Of a DNA stretch of 64,000 nucleotides, positions 35,160-46,309 are shown piece after piece. Below the pieces are notes generated by a model. The model saw only the letters and a program-made list of their open reading frames with translations. It made no database searches and had not been told where the DNA came from. The stretch's first letter is position 1. Each line of letters starts with the position of its first letter. Where the stretch lies: assembly GCA_963932145.1 (NCBI GenBank), contig OZ010573.1:88276163-88340162 (forward strand), given 5' to 3'. Both the position numbers and the translations under genes were made by a program. Source of the stretch: Acanthosepion lycidas (taxonomy: Eukaryota > Mollusca > Cephalopoda > Sepiida > Sepiidae).

Positions 35160-35400
35160 GATATATATTTTTATATATCAAGAATAGTATTGGGGAAAAT
35201 TTATGAGAAAGTGGAAAAAGTTTACTTGTGACGCATTTCGTCTTCCAGGACTTTATCAGACTATTTTTTTTTTATGTTGGTACGACTACACATGCACACG
35301 ACAAGTTTAGAAATTTATTGCAGCCGAAGTCATTTAGAGTCTTCTTCTTTCCATCACTTTTGTCAGTTGCTTTTCCACACTGTAATATTAAAAAGTCTGC
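35160..35400 (-). mobile_element. Penelope-like terminus fragment
   Basis: Colinear with 44575-44830: GGGGAAAATTTATGAGAAAG (35193), TGTGACGCATTTCGTC, CAGGACTTTATCAGAC and ATGTTGGTACGACTACACA are each matched there. On the minus strand CTGATAA-...-GACGAAATGCGTCAC recalls a hammerhead core. Bounded by (TA)n on both sides. Confidence 0.6.
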
Positions 35401-35401
35401 C

Positions 35402-35402
<1 letters not shown>

Positions 35403-35461
<59 letters not shown>
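35403..35461. repeat. (TA)n microsatellite
   Basis: About 58 bp of pure TA repeat, immediately right of the Penelope-like terminus. Confidence 0.95.
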
Positions 35462-35463
<2 letters not shown>

Positions 35464-35849
35464 CTAAACGGTCTTTTCGATTTTGTCATATGAGGCCATA
35501 ACAATAACACATGATTTTTCATACAGCTGAAGAAACGTGCAAAATCACTGACATTTATGGGATACCAAGAAATCTCCAGAAAGCACTTACCAGGTTTTGA
35601 ACTCGTTGTGATCTTTTTCTTTGACTGGTTCCAAATCAAAGGTAAAGAACCCAGTTTGCCATCCTATTTATCACATAACTTGAATGGGAGAGATAGTGAG
35701 TGTGATAGAGACGGAGGTCCATACCTTTTCCCGAGGGCATTTGTGCGAAGATGAATGTAAAGAAATCGACTGGAATTCAAACACTGTTTGCCCAGTTCTC
35801 TTTCCGAGTCGTTAAGCGTTACGCTACTCTTGCATTATATATTTGATAC
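35462..35849. other. Unassigned spacer
   Basis: A 65-codon frame (35557-35754) has no known domain. Nothing else is seen. Confidence 0.4.
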
Positions 35850-36300
35850 CATAGGCACTGTGGTGTAATCGTTAGGAAGCTTGTCTTGCTAGATCAATTA
35901 TAACTGTATAGTGAGTTTGAATCCCACTCAGTGCACCATGCCTTGTGCCACATCTAAGCTACCCTTAGAAAATCACCATATACTTGATTCCATGTGGTGT
36001 AAATTAAATAAGCATTTCTCTGATTAGTTTTTCAACTGAATAGTGTGTTCGATCTCACTGAATGCATATTTTCGGCCTTGTGCCATATAAGCTATGCTTA
36101 GTTAAAAGCCGTATACTTGCTTCCATAATGATATTGGATATCTTCTTGCCTAAGTTTTTAATGGATTTAGATATTTATTCGATCATTTAGTCGTTCCTGT
36201 CTGTATTTCTTCCTGGCATTTATCAAATACTTTGATAAAATTACTCGATATATTTACACTCTCCATTTAAGACAGAATAAAAGACAATAGAATAAAAATG
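35850..36300 (+). repeat. tRNA-derived SINE, best copy
   Basis: The head is tRNA-shaped: the acceptor half GCACTG (35856) pairs with CAGTGC (35935), which is followed by ACCA. An A-box-like TGGTGTAATCGTTAGG lies inside, and a B-box-like GAGTTTGAATCCC near 35917. The body holds two related blocks, each with CCTTGTGCCA, TAAGCTA and TATACTTG (35941-35990 and 36076-36122). Then follow ATTTAGATATTTATTCGATC, ATTACTCGATATATTTACAC and the end AAGACAGAATAAAAGACAAT. The acceptor end lies inside the repeat and the element continues, so this is a SINE and not a working tRNA gene. It matches the satellite flank at 14944-15220 in reverse. Confidence 0.8.
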
Positions 36301-36929
36301 AAGAGGATCAAAAATGAATATAATAACCGCCATAAATCTGATGGTCCACAAAGACACTGCAAATCGGCTTAGTTTCGAAAGATTGCAGATCAAAGATCTT
36401 ATTTAAAATACTAAAAAAAATAACTACTTATTCACTGCAAACCAAGTCTTCATTCATTCAAGATAAAACCATACACGCAAAAATATTACCTTACCTGTGA
36501 TTGTTTTTTAATTATACCCGCTATATAAATCATATTTGTTACATATATTGCCAAAACGAAGGTCCCGAAAAAAGGGTGTGGTTTCCTGTGTAGATAGACC
36601 ACATCATGTTGATCGCGGTAGATAAAAAAAAAAGATTTCTGTAGAGATACATGAATAGATAGGTTATAATGGCTGTTATTACTACATATTTTTTAAAGAT
36701 ATTGCCTTGCAGGCATCTTGCCAAGTCAGAGGACCTACAAGCCATGCAACTGACTAAGCGAACTGCTTGTGTGCGTGCTTTTCTTTAGTACCGTACTAAT
36801 CAGGAAAGACTCGCCGTTGGATCTGCTGTCGCTGAACGGCAATTTGTCCTGCTTGGGAATTGATTTTCGAGTTTCACTTCCAGATGTTTGCAGTTCTAGA
36901 CGGATGACTGACTGGCTGACTGCCTCTCC
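36301..36929. other. Unassigned spacer
   Basis: No gene is recognised; open frames at 36539-36745 and 36769-36996 have no known domain. Confidence 0.4.
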
Positions 36930-37299
36930 GAGTGAAAGAAAGAAAAAAAATCTAAGAGAAAAAGAGAAAAATGAAAAGGTAAAAAAGAATGAATAAAATA
37001 ATGGAGGAAATCAGTCACTCTCTAGTGTAGGGAGATTAAAAAAAAAATAGATAGGCGCAACACATTGCTGGAAAGAGATTTTCTTGTTGAACCGTAGGTG
37101 GTGGCCACCATAAATGGAATATTGGAGAAAAAACGATTTTGAAGAGAAGAAAGCCAGGAAGTACATATAGGAAGGAAGGAGGGGAAGATAGAAAGTTAAT
37201 GGAAGGAACGGAAAATAAAGATTAGAGGAAAGACATTCTTTAAAACGTTAGTAAGATGAGCGTCCAAAGAAAGCAAGGGAGGAAAAGAAACCAGAAAGG

Positions 37300-38100
37300 A
37301 CGAAAGGAATCTAGGAAGGAAGGAGGGAAGAAAGCTAGGAAGCAAAGAAGCAAGCAAGCAAGGAAGGATGGAAGGAATCCAGGAAAGAAAAGAAGCTACA
37401 ACGGAAGGAAGCCAAGAAGGAAAAAAGCAAGGAAGGAATCTAGGAAGGAAGGAGGGAAGAAAAGCTAGGAAGAAAAGAAGCAAACAAGGAAGGAAGGATG
37501 GAAGGAATCCAGGAAAGAAAAGAAGCTACAACGGAAGGAAGCCAAGAAGGGAAAAGGAAGGAAGGCATCTAGGAAGGAAGGAGGGAAGAAAGCTAGAAAG
37601 AAAAGAAGCAAATAAGGAAGGAAGGATGGAAGGAATCCAGGAAAGAAAAGAAGCTACGACGGAAGGAAGCCAAGAAGAATAAAAGCAAGGAAGGAATCTA
37701 GGAAGGAAGGAGGGAAGAAAACTAGGAAGCAAAGAAGCAAGCAAGGAAGGAAGGATGGAAGGAATCCAGGAAAGAAAAGAAGCTACAACGGAAGGAAGCC
37801 AAGAAGGAAAAAAGCAAGGAAGGAATCTAGGAAGGAAGGAGGGAAGAAAAGCTAGGAAGAAAAGAAGCAAACAAGGAAGGAAGGATGGAATGAATCCAGG
37901 AAAGAAAAGAAGCTACGACGGAAGGAAGCCAAGAAGGGAAAAGGAAGGAAGGCATCTAGGAAGGAAGGAGGGAAGAAAGCTAGAAAGAAAAGAAGTAAGC
38001 AAGGAAGGAAGGATGGAAGGAATCCAGGAAAGAAAATAAGCTACGACGGAAGGAAGCCAAGAAGGAAAAAAGCAATCTAGGAAGGAATCTAGAAAGAAAT
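37300..38100. repeat. ~130-bp purine-rich minisatellite, six units in two trimers
   Basis: The block GGAATCCAGGAAAGAAAAGA recurs near 37371, 37502, 37631, 37760, 38019, with a GAATGAATCC variant near 37890. The step is 129-131 bp. Unit variants run A-B-C, A-B-C: units 2 and 5 share AAGCAAACAAGG, and units 3 and 6 share GGCATCTAGG with GCTAGAAAGAAA. The higher-order period is about 389 bp. Confidence 0.9.
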
Positions 38101-39149
38101 TCGAAGAGGGCAAAAAAAAAAAAAAAAATGAAGAAAAACCAGAAAAATATAAAACGAAATATCAATAATGATATGATATGAAAAACGAAGAGAAATAAAC
38201 GAAAGAAAATATGTGGCTACAAGAAAAAAAAAAAAAATAATGAAAACTCTAAAGGCAAAGTATAAAGAAAAAATATGCAAAGCATAAAAAACGGCTGTAA
38301 AATAAAAACTGCGGACAACAAGAGAACATTTTGTGAAGCATAACGTAGCAAAATATAAACAAACGGCAAAACATCAAAATGGAGGACAGAAGAACAAAGA
38401 AAGAAAAAATAATGACTGAGAAGAAGACGAAAGACACAAAGCGGAAATTCATTAAACATACAAGAAAATTGAAAAGAAAGAATAAGTTTGTCTTAGGAAA
38501 ATTTTGTAGAAAATGTTTAAGTTGATGCAGTTTGAGTGATGGATGGGAAATGGAAACAATAAAACAAAATAAAATATCCGTGGGAAGATGAAAAATAATC
38601 GGATTGACATAGAATAGAATAGTGAAAGGAAGCAATAGTAATGGTTTGAAAAAAAAAAAGAAATCGGTTAGATAGAAAATGAACTGCGGAACAATAAGAG
38701 AGATTGGGTAATGGAGGAAAGAGAGAGGTAAAATAAAAAAGGAAAGAGTAAAGAAGAATGGATTGGAAAAGAAACCGGACGATTAAACAAAAAAAGAATG
38801 AAGAAAGAAAGAAAGAAAGAAAGAAAGAATAAAGAGATTTGATGAAATAAAGAAAATAATAAAAAAAAAAAAAGATTAATCGCTAATTGTTCCTTCCCAT
38901 CTTTCTTTGTTACAGTCACCTTTTTCGTCTATTTTCTTTCTTTCGTAGTGTAATATTAAAAACGAAATTCAATCTCAACGTAAGGATGAGATAAAAGAAA
39001 ATTAAAAAAATGCAAAAATAACTGGAAAATAAAAATGTTAAATCCAAACAAACAATAAAATAAATATCCGATGCATAAAAATGGAGAGGTTAAATGTTAG
39101 AAAATTTACGGATCAAATTAAATAAATATGAGAGAGTAAATGCAGACGA

Positions 39150-39905
39150 AGGAAGGAAGGAAGGAAGGAAGGAAGGAAGGAAGGTAGGAGGGAAGGAAGG
39201 AAGGAAGGAAGGAAGGAAGGAAGGAAGGACGGAGAAAGGAAGGAAGGAAGGAAAGAAGGAAGGAAGGAAGGAGGGATGGAAGGAAGGAAGGAAGTAGGGA
39301 AGGAAGTAGGGAAGGAAGGTAGGAAAGAAGGAAGGAAGGAAGGAGGGAAGGAAGGAAGGAAGGTAGGAAGGAAGGAAGGAAGGAATGAAGGAGTGAGGGA
39401 AGGAAGGAAGGAAGAAAGGAAGGAAGGAAGGAAGGACGGAGAAAGGAAGGAAGGAAGGAAGGAAGGAAAGAGGGATGGAAGGAAGGAAGGAAGTAGGGAA
39501 GGAAGGCAGGACGGTAGGAAGGAAGGAAGGAAGGAATGAAGGAGGGAGGGAAGGAAGGAAGGAAGGAAGGAGGGAAGGAAGGAAGGAAGGTAGGAAGGAA
39601 GGAATGAAGGAGGGAGGGAAGGAAGGAAGGAAGAAAGGAAGGAAGGAAGGACGGAGAAAGGAAGGAAGGAAGGAAGGAAGGAGGGATGGAAGGAAGGAAG
39701 TAGGAAAGGAAAGAAGGAAGGAAGGTAGGAAGGAAGGACGGAGAAAGGAAGGAAGGAATGAAGGAAGGAAGGAAGGAGGGATGGAAGGAAGGAAGTAGGA
39801 AAGGAAGGAAGGAAGGAAGGTAGGAAGGAAGGAAGGAAGGAAGGAAGGAGGGAGGGAAGGAAGGAAGGAAGGAAGGAAGGAAAGAAGGAGGGAGGGAAGG
39901 AAACG
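39150..39905. repeat. (GGAA)n array, about 750 bp
   Basis: Near-continuous GGAA repeats with GGAG, GTAG and GACG interruptions that recur in blocks of about 200 bp. It ends in a short AAACG repeat. Open frames are read-through of the repeat. Confidence 0.95.
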
Positions 39906-40250
39906 AAACGAAACGAAAAAAAGAAACTTTAAAATGTTATCATAGTAATAGCATATAGAGTTTCGAAAAGCAAATCATTGTAAGAAGTCATCGAACGAAC
40001 AAATAAACAAGAAAATGTGACAAAAATGGGAGGAAAAATAAAAGGAAAGAACGAAGCATAAGGCAAAAGAAAAAAAAAGTAATTATGACAATGGAAAAAG
40101 TCTTAGAACTATTGGCAAAAAATAATAGTAGAAAACTCCCAAATAACAACAAAGGTGAGAAAACAAATGGAATCAGAGAAATGACAGAATCAATGTTGCA
40201 AACAAGCAAACAAGCAAACAAGTAAAGAAAGTTGAAACAGTGGAAGGAAA

Positions 40251-40949
40251 GAAGAGACGTCACCTTTCAGAAAACAGAAACCTTTGACGTAGCCCTTGCA
40301 GACTTGCCTCGATGTGAGCCTGTAAAGATGCTTGCAAGATGTTTGCCAGAGTTAATGTGGCATTTAATCGAACATTTATTGTTTCTTGTTACCTTTTTAG
40401 CATTCATTAGCTGATTAGATAAAAAATAGAAAATAAGAAACATACTAATATATATATATATAAAATCACTTCGTTGTTTGCTTGGTTTTTATTTTCTGAT
40501 GGACATCATCCAACCTCCATGTTTGATCTCGTTTTTAACACAAGGATTTTCATCAAGAGCACACAAGCTTAGATTAGTTTGCTTGTTTTTTTATTAAATG
40601 ATCTACCAAAAAGTGATAATAAGTATGAAGGACGTTTCTGACTGAATTTCTGAGAGGAGGAATTTTTATTTACACTTAGACTATTATTCTCAAGTTTGCT
40701 GGTGTTGTCACTCAAGAACAGGCATGTTAGTTTTAAGGATCTAACTTCACCACTCAGTAGATTAATAACCGAGTTAGTACATGAATTTCGTGACACAGTA
40801 ATTGTTAGATCAATCCCTGTGTTAGGCAGTATATACTTGGAATCAATAAAAAAAATGAGCGAGCAATCGCTTAGCAGTACTAAATAAGATAGAGATAAAA
40901 TATTCCTGCCTATGTTCGGTGGAATTAAATCAATCTAATCCCGTATATG
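40251..40949. other. Unassigned spacer
   Basis: No gene is recognised. A short (TA)n lies at about 40449-40462. Frames at 40569-40887 have no known domain. Confidence 0.4.
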
Positions 40950-41080
40950 AAATAAAGGATTTTATTCGAAATTACCTGAAAGTTACCAGGATCGATAAGC
41001 AACTGATGAAGGCCTGAGTTTACAACGGTTGAAACGTTGCGATAAAAATAATAATAATGAAGATAATATTCTACATCTAA
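40950..41080 (+). mobile_element. Penelope-like terminus with hammerhead-like core
   Basis: CTGATGA (41003) followed by AGGCCTGAGTTTACAACGG, then TTGAAACGTTGC and AATAATAATGAAGATAA. The CUGANGA and GAAA cores and a GTT triplet are present. Helix II is weak (G.U pairs) and helix I is poor. Confidence 0.5.
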
Positions 41081-41227
41081 ATAATGAAACAAATAGTTAA
41101 AATAAGAGAGCAGAAACTTATTCTATAATAGCTCCGGTATATTTTAATAAATCAACACATGAAGAATGATTGTAGAGCTAAATCTTTTACCATATCGATA
41201 TATCTAAAGAAACTGTCTGTCTTTGAA

Positions 41228-41623
41228 CAATGTTTCTCAAACAGTTTTATTTCAGGGCGCACTCGTAGAATAACTAAATCAGTGGACCCACTTTAAATAT
41301 TGATAAGCAAAAAATAGTCATGAAATTATAAAAGAATATATAAAGTATCCCTGTCGTTTTTTTTTAGAGGGAGATAGGCCGATAATGACTGATTTGAAGA
41401 AGGCAAGAGGGAAAGGATTGTCGATTCCTTAAAGATTAAGGAATTTACCATCCAGTTTAAAATGATAAAAGACTTGACTCGGTGTCTCTACCTTTTAAAA
41501 AATAAAGATTTTTTTTAAAAAACTAAAAATAATTCACAAATTACTCTTCTGTTACCTTGGGGCGCACCTGGCTATATTTCAGGGCGCGTTAGTGTGCTCG
41601 GACGCACAGTTTGAGAATCGCTG
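41228..41623. mobile_element. Non-autonomous hAT-type element, decayed
   Basis: The left end CAATGTTTCTCAAACAG and the right end (reverse complement CAGCGATTCTCAAACTG) are inverted repeats of hAT type. Both are followed inward by GGGCGCAC-like blocks. Flanking CTTTGAAC/CTTTGGAG may be an eroded 8-bp target duplication. No transposase is seen in about 396 bp. Confidence 0.6.
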
Positions 41624-42875
41624 CTTTGGAGGGTCAAAGTATTACATATAATCATATTTTAATATGCTATTTAATACTATTTAAATCGACTTATGTACAG
41701 ATTTATGATTACGTCTCTGACATTAAGCAGATGAAGTGAATGTTATGTTTAGGAAGATAAAAATCTAACTTTATTTTTTTAAAGAAAAAAACAACGCTAG
41801 CGCTTGGATTTTTATTTAAAACTCGGCAAAAAAAACTATTGATTATTTCACAGTAATGAATTAAAAATCCATTTTTATCTCTCTTAAAATTCTAATAAAG
41901 GCCACCCAAGTGTACAGTGGGTTGTCTATTTCTAATAAAGTTGTTTTCATTTCAATTATGAAATACATAAAACACTTTGTGATGGACTTAATGTTTTTCC
42001 ATATGGCTAATTTTCCTTTCTTTCCATTAACACAAAAATAAAATCTCGGATTTTATTTGGTTCACTCAAGCTTTTCTCTCTTAGAGAATTTTCTTCATCA
42101 TCTTTTTCTCTTCCTCTCTCTCTTATTCTCTCTCTCACTCGAGCGCACACGCACACACACAAACAGATAAAAGTATATACTCTATAAACATATGTACCCA
42201 TGCGGGTAAACAGAGGTGTTTATAAATTCCGAAGGTTTTTGTATATGCTCCAGCTTGCGCAAGTATGTGTATGTGCCTGAGCGAGCGTTATTTGAAAGCG
42301 CATTTATAAATGCATAATTGTTTGCTATTCAATCAAACAATACACACATATACAAACACACATTCATACACACACCAAAGTATATATTTCATGAACTTAG
42401 GAAAATTCGTGTGTATAGATGCCTTTATTATGTATATGTCTTTATATGTATATGCCTTTATTATGTATATGCTTGCATATATTAACTATATATATATATT
42501 TTTTGCATATGCTTATGCCTAACATTGTTTCTGTGTGTCTGTGTCTGTGTGTCTCATTGTCTACCTGAGTTGTTAGTTCATTTATAGATGCATAATTATT
42601 TTCTATCCCCTTTACCAATGCAGATACACACACACGCACACACAGATATATACAAAATTATATATTCAATAAACATAGGCACATATTTGTGTGCATATAC
42701 ATATTTTTATTATGTATATTATTTCATCTAAAAAAATAGGTACAGTTTGGTATATGCATCAGCTTGTATGTCTCGTAATGCGTGCGTTGCAAGTGCATTT
42801 ACGGATGCATTATTATTTTCTAGGCAATTTACCAATGCACATACTCGGACACACGAGGATACACCCCGTCATATA
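41624..42875. other. Unassigned spacer
   Basis: Contains a loose tandem pattern between 42230 and 42860 in which GTATATGC, ATTATTTTCTA and CCAATGCA-like phrases recur about every 240 bp (also near 43300). This suggests a degraded local duplication. No gene is seen. Confidence 0.45.
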
Positions 42876-42955
42876 TTAGGTTGGTGCAAAAATAATGTCG
42901 TTTTTTGACGTTAAAAATGCGTGAAAAAAACGAGATTATTTTTGCACCAAACTAA
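42876..42955. mobile_element. Mariner-type palindromic MITE, copy D
   Basis: An 80-bp hairpin element, TTAGGTTGGTGCAAAAATAA to TTTTTGCACCAAACTAA, with TA on the left (42874). One arm has GTCG and the other CGAG, so the arms differ at that site. Confidence 0.95.
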
Positions 42956-42957
42956 TT

Positions 42958-43028
<71 letters not shown>

Positions 43029-43113
43029 ATGTATTAGGTTGGTGCAAAAATAATCTCGTTTTTTGACGTTAAAAATACGTAAAAAAACGACATTATTTTT
43101 GCACTAACCTGAT

Positions 43114-43155
<42 letters not shown>
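42958..43155. repeat. Mirror-image microsatellites flanking MITE E
   Basis: (TA)n then (TG)n runs from 42962 to 43031. After the MITE, (CA)n then (TA)n runs from 43115 to 43154. The two flanks are reverse complements. Confidence 0.9.
43034..43112. mobile_element. Mariner-type palindromic MITE, copy E
   Basis: A 79-bp hairpin element between TA (43032-43033) and TA (43113-43114). It starts TTAGGTTGGTGCAAAAATAA and ends GCACTAACCTGA. The core shares TTTTTTGACGTTAAAAAT with copy D. Confidence 0.95.
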
Positions 43156-43157
<2 letters not shown>

Positions 43158-44569
43158 AGGTACATATTCATGTTTATACTCAGGTTTTAATTACGTATAT
43201 ATTTACATATATAAAATAGGTATATTTTGTATATGTTTATGTTTTATCTTTCTGTGTATGATTGTCGGTGTGTCTGTGTATGCGTGTGTGGTGTAAGTGT
43301 ATTTATGGATACACGATTATTTTCTATGCAATCTACCTATCGGCGTTATTTAAATTTTGTCTGGCTTTTTACCCTTTCAGCCAAAGATTAAAATATCTTT
43401 AAAAAAATAATTTGAAGCATTAATTATATTCATAATATATTTTTATTCGCTTTTCCATTCGTTCTTCTCTGATCTCCAGAGTGAGAAAATATTTCCTCTT
43501 TACTGTTTGGCTAATTAAATTACACGCAAATCATTTCGTCAGCTTTTTAAGCGATCAACAATTATACCCGAAAACATATTGAACTTGAAAGCAACTGGCC
43601 TTAACTTTTTTTTAAAATTTTATCTAATAGATAAGTCTAGATGATAACACCACAAGCAATAAATAAATATCATGATCGACAAGTAGACAACAGAGAGGAC
43701 TTTAGCTTAGTCTGAATATAAATATATGGGAGTTGCAACACATTTTTCTGCCAGCTGACGCGCTAGATGGTGTTCTATTCAGGTCTATAAAGGGAGGGGA
43801 CATAAATTATCTCTGTTTTCTGATCCACATTCAGATGATGCTTTCAGTCTTCTCCATTAAGCTATAACTGCATGAGAAAGTTGACTACTTAATTTCAATC
43901 CAGCCACGTAGCGCACGCACATTATCATTAATTACGTACACGATTTCCGCCCTTTTGTCAGCTCTTAGGAGACCCACAAATAAAATTTTTTCTCCTTTTT
44001 TTCGAGCTATGTCGGTCTTTATTTTAGATGAAATTAGATGTATAAAATCGGTCAGTTGGTGAATTTGTTTATCTTGAAAAGATGGACCCTTCAAGAAAAT
44101 CAAATTCTTTTATTTTTAAACTTTTAAAATTCTCTATAACAATTCATAAGTAAATATTGCCATTACATTTTGTAGCAGCCAGCCTCTACAAGTACATGTC
44201 TATTTCAGATTGCAAAGATTTTTTTTCAACATCGAATGTTTTACTGTCGCGTCCCAAATATTCTTTGTTCCCAAAACGAATTATAGCTGAATGAATTACC
44301 CAACAATTTCTTTTATTCCAACAACTCGGACAGATCTTATGAGTACTTTACTCTCTTGCTTGAAAAACAACTTTCTGGGATAAATGTGAACCAAAAGGCC
44401 CTTTTAAAATTTAAACACAGCATTATCTAAATGGATTTCCGATTCAGAGGTGAGAAATTAATATCTGAAGATGTATTTACATATTATCAGTGTCAATATT
44501 TTAAAGTATCTACTTCCAGTATCTTGATCCGATATAATTCTATGTCCAAAACATTTTCGAAATTCACTG
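43156..44569. other. Unassigned spacer with promoter-like patch
   Basis: CTATAAAGGGAGGGG at 43783 followed about 40 bp later by ATCCACATTCAGATG looks like a TATA-type core promoter, or part of an old element. A 72-codon minus frame (43885-44103) has no known domain. Confidence 0.3.
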
Positions 44570-45310
44570 CAATTGCTTGGGGAAAGAAATATATGACAAA
44601 ATGAAAAAAAATGTTTTCATGTGACGCGTTTCGACTTTAGGACTTCATCAGACTAAATTTCTTATGTTGGTGCAACTACACATGCGCAAGAACAAGGGAT
44701 GTTAGAAATTTTAAATTTCATTTGTTTTCTGTGTGTTATGCGTATATAATCTAGCCGATTTCATTTAGATTATTTCTTTAATTTTTTGGTTTCCATCACT
44801 CTTTATTTAAACCCACACTGTGATAGATCTGCGAGGAATGGTGAAGTGTTGTGAGAGTCAGGGCGTATATGGACAGTCAAGGCACTCTCTTAACATTTTC
44901 ACCTTAATGAATTGTTTCTACCTTTGATCAGAGTAACATTTTTATGTCATATTTGTGGTCAGTCTCGTTATTGTGAGCAACTAATGCATTTAATGTATTG
45001 TTTTGTAAAATGTCACTTTTGTTTTCATATAATATTTTATTTAGATTGCTTGAGGTTTGTCCTATGTATTTTTGTGACAATTATTACAGGCGATAGGGAT
45101 ATTTTTTCCTATAACCTTTAGCTTATTGTTTTCTTTAGTATTGGCTGAATTTTTTATTGTTTTAGATGTAGTAGTAACACATTTTATGTTGAGTTTAGAT
45201 AAGCTTTTTTCAAATTTAGTCCAATTATGCCCTAACTGACGAAATGCGTCATACGAAAACTGTTTTCCACTTTGTCATAGATTTTTCCAAAATACGCTTT
45301 TTGATATATA
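44570..45310 (-). mobile_element. Penelope-like element piece with inverted ends
   Basis: The left end (44575-44660) and right end (45235-45310, reversed) share TATGACAAA-TGGAAAA, GTTTTC-TATGACGC and TTTCG with CTGACGA/CTGATGA. Between them the minus strand reads YIGQTSSNLNKILYENKSDI, then LQNNTLNALVAHNNETDHKY, a GIY-YIG domain of a Penelope subgroup different from that at 33.1 kb. RT is absent. The inverted end arrangement parallels the pair at 17.6-18.0 kb. Confidence 0.75.
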
Positions 45311-45314
45311 AAAT

Positions 45315-45560
45315 ATATATATCGTTTTCGTAATGGATTGTATGTAAGCGTTCTACTTGTGGTATGGATTGAACTTGACACATAATAACGTTCAAAGCAG
45401 GGAAACTCATTAAGAGTGGAACCGTTCATTGTGACAGTTCCTGAACGGCGGTGATGGTATGAAATAAGCTTAGCTTTTGTGATATTGAATATATCATATA
45501 TTTTATTTCGGAACTTGACTCTAAGTTAGATGTAAGTTTGTAGGTAATTGGGACGAAACA
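45315..45560 (-). mobile_element. Family B LINE fragment
   Basis: The minus strand reads ITKAKLISYHHRRSGTVTMN, then GSTLNEFPCFERYYVSSS. This matches the family B piece at 21.7 kb. It abuts the Penelope end at 45310. Confidence 0.7.
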
Positions 45561-46309
45561 TTTCGATCTGAGATGTTCGAAACTTCCTATAAAAAAAAAA
45601 AAACAGAATAAAAGATAAGCTCCATAATGCTTAGATTTACTAATTAATCTCATCACAAACCAAGTTTGTAGACACTTTTTTTTAGCAACGGGTTTTATTT
45701 CGGACTTTCAGCGATGGACCCCCTAAAAGTCATAATATCAAATATAATAAATAAACATGACCAATTTTCCTGCAGATATTAAACGTTTTCTGAATAAATC
45801 AGCGATTAAATTATCATATATATGTTTATTATAAATGGTTCTTTAATCCTTTTATGAAAGGATTAATTATGTAACTCGATGTATCAAAGGACTTGGGAAT
45901 AATATAATCTTCAAAGGCTATTTTAATAGGTACGTTATTGCATTTATTGAAACATTTATCTTATTTTCAGCTGTTAGGCATAATACTAGTTACCTTGTTT
46001 TTAAAATTATGTTATTCTTAAAAATATTTATCCATCATCTATACGTTTACGTAAATAATATATTCGTCTATCTTAGTTTAATTTAATTTGAAACTATTTT
46101 TTTTAAAAAAAAAGCATTAAATGAATCGTGCTAATATACAAGCTTACTTTAAATTTTTGAAAGAAAATCTAAACAGCTAAGAATATTTTTCCACGGAACA
46201 TTGAGACATTTATTGGATTAAAGCGAACGCTCAGTTTTATCTGTAGATATTATTGTTCGAGTATATTTATTTATAATTATTTATATATATATATATTTTA
46301 ATATTACTT
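45561..46309. other. Unassigned AT-rich spacer
   Basis: A short A run at 45591-45602 is seen. No gene is recognised. Confidence 0.4.

Larger units (their letters stand above)
36930..40250. other. 3.3-kb purine-biased domain
   Basis: The + strand is overwhelmingly A and G across this span, including sequence outside the two tandem arrays (38100-39100 and 39910-40250). Pyrimidines are rare except in short islands near 38890-38950. Both strands show long open frames only because Lys/Glu/Arg/Gly or Phe/Leu/Ser codons avoid stops. Mirror-symmetric R.Y tracts of this kind can form triplex DNA. Confidence 0.85.

Noticed and set aside
35855-35945. Functional tRNA gene
   Set aside because: The anticodon arm does not fold cleanly, the CCA is encoded, and the sequence continues into a repeat body found elsewhere in the window.
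37196-38113. Long Lys/Glu/Arg-rich (+) and Phe/Leu/Ser-rich (-) frames
   Set aside because: They arise from purine-only repeats with no stops and have no conserved start, splice or domain evidence.
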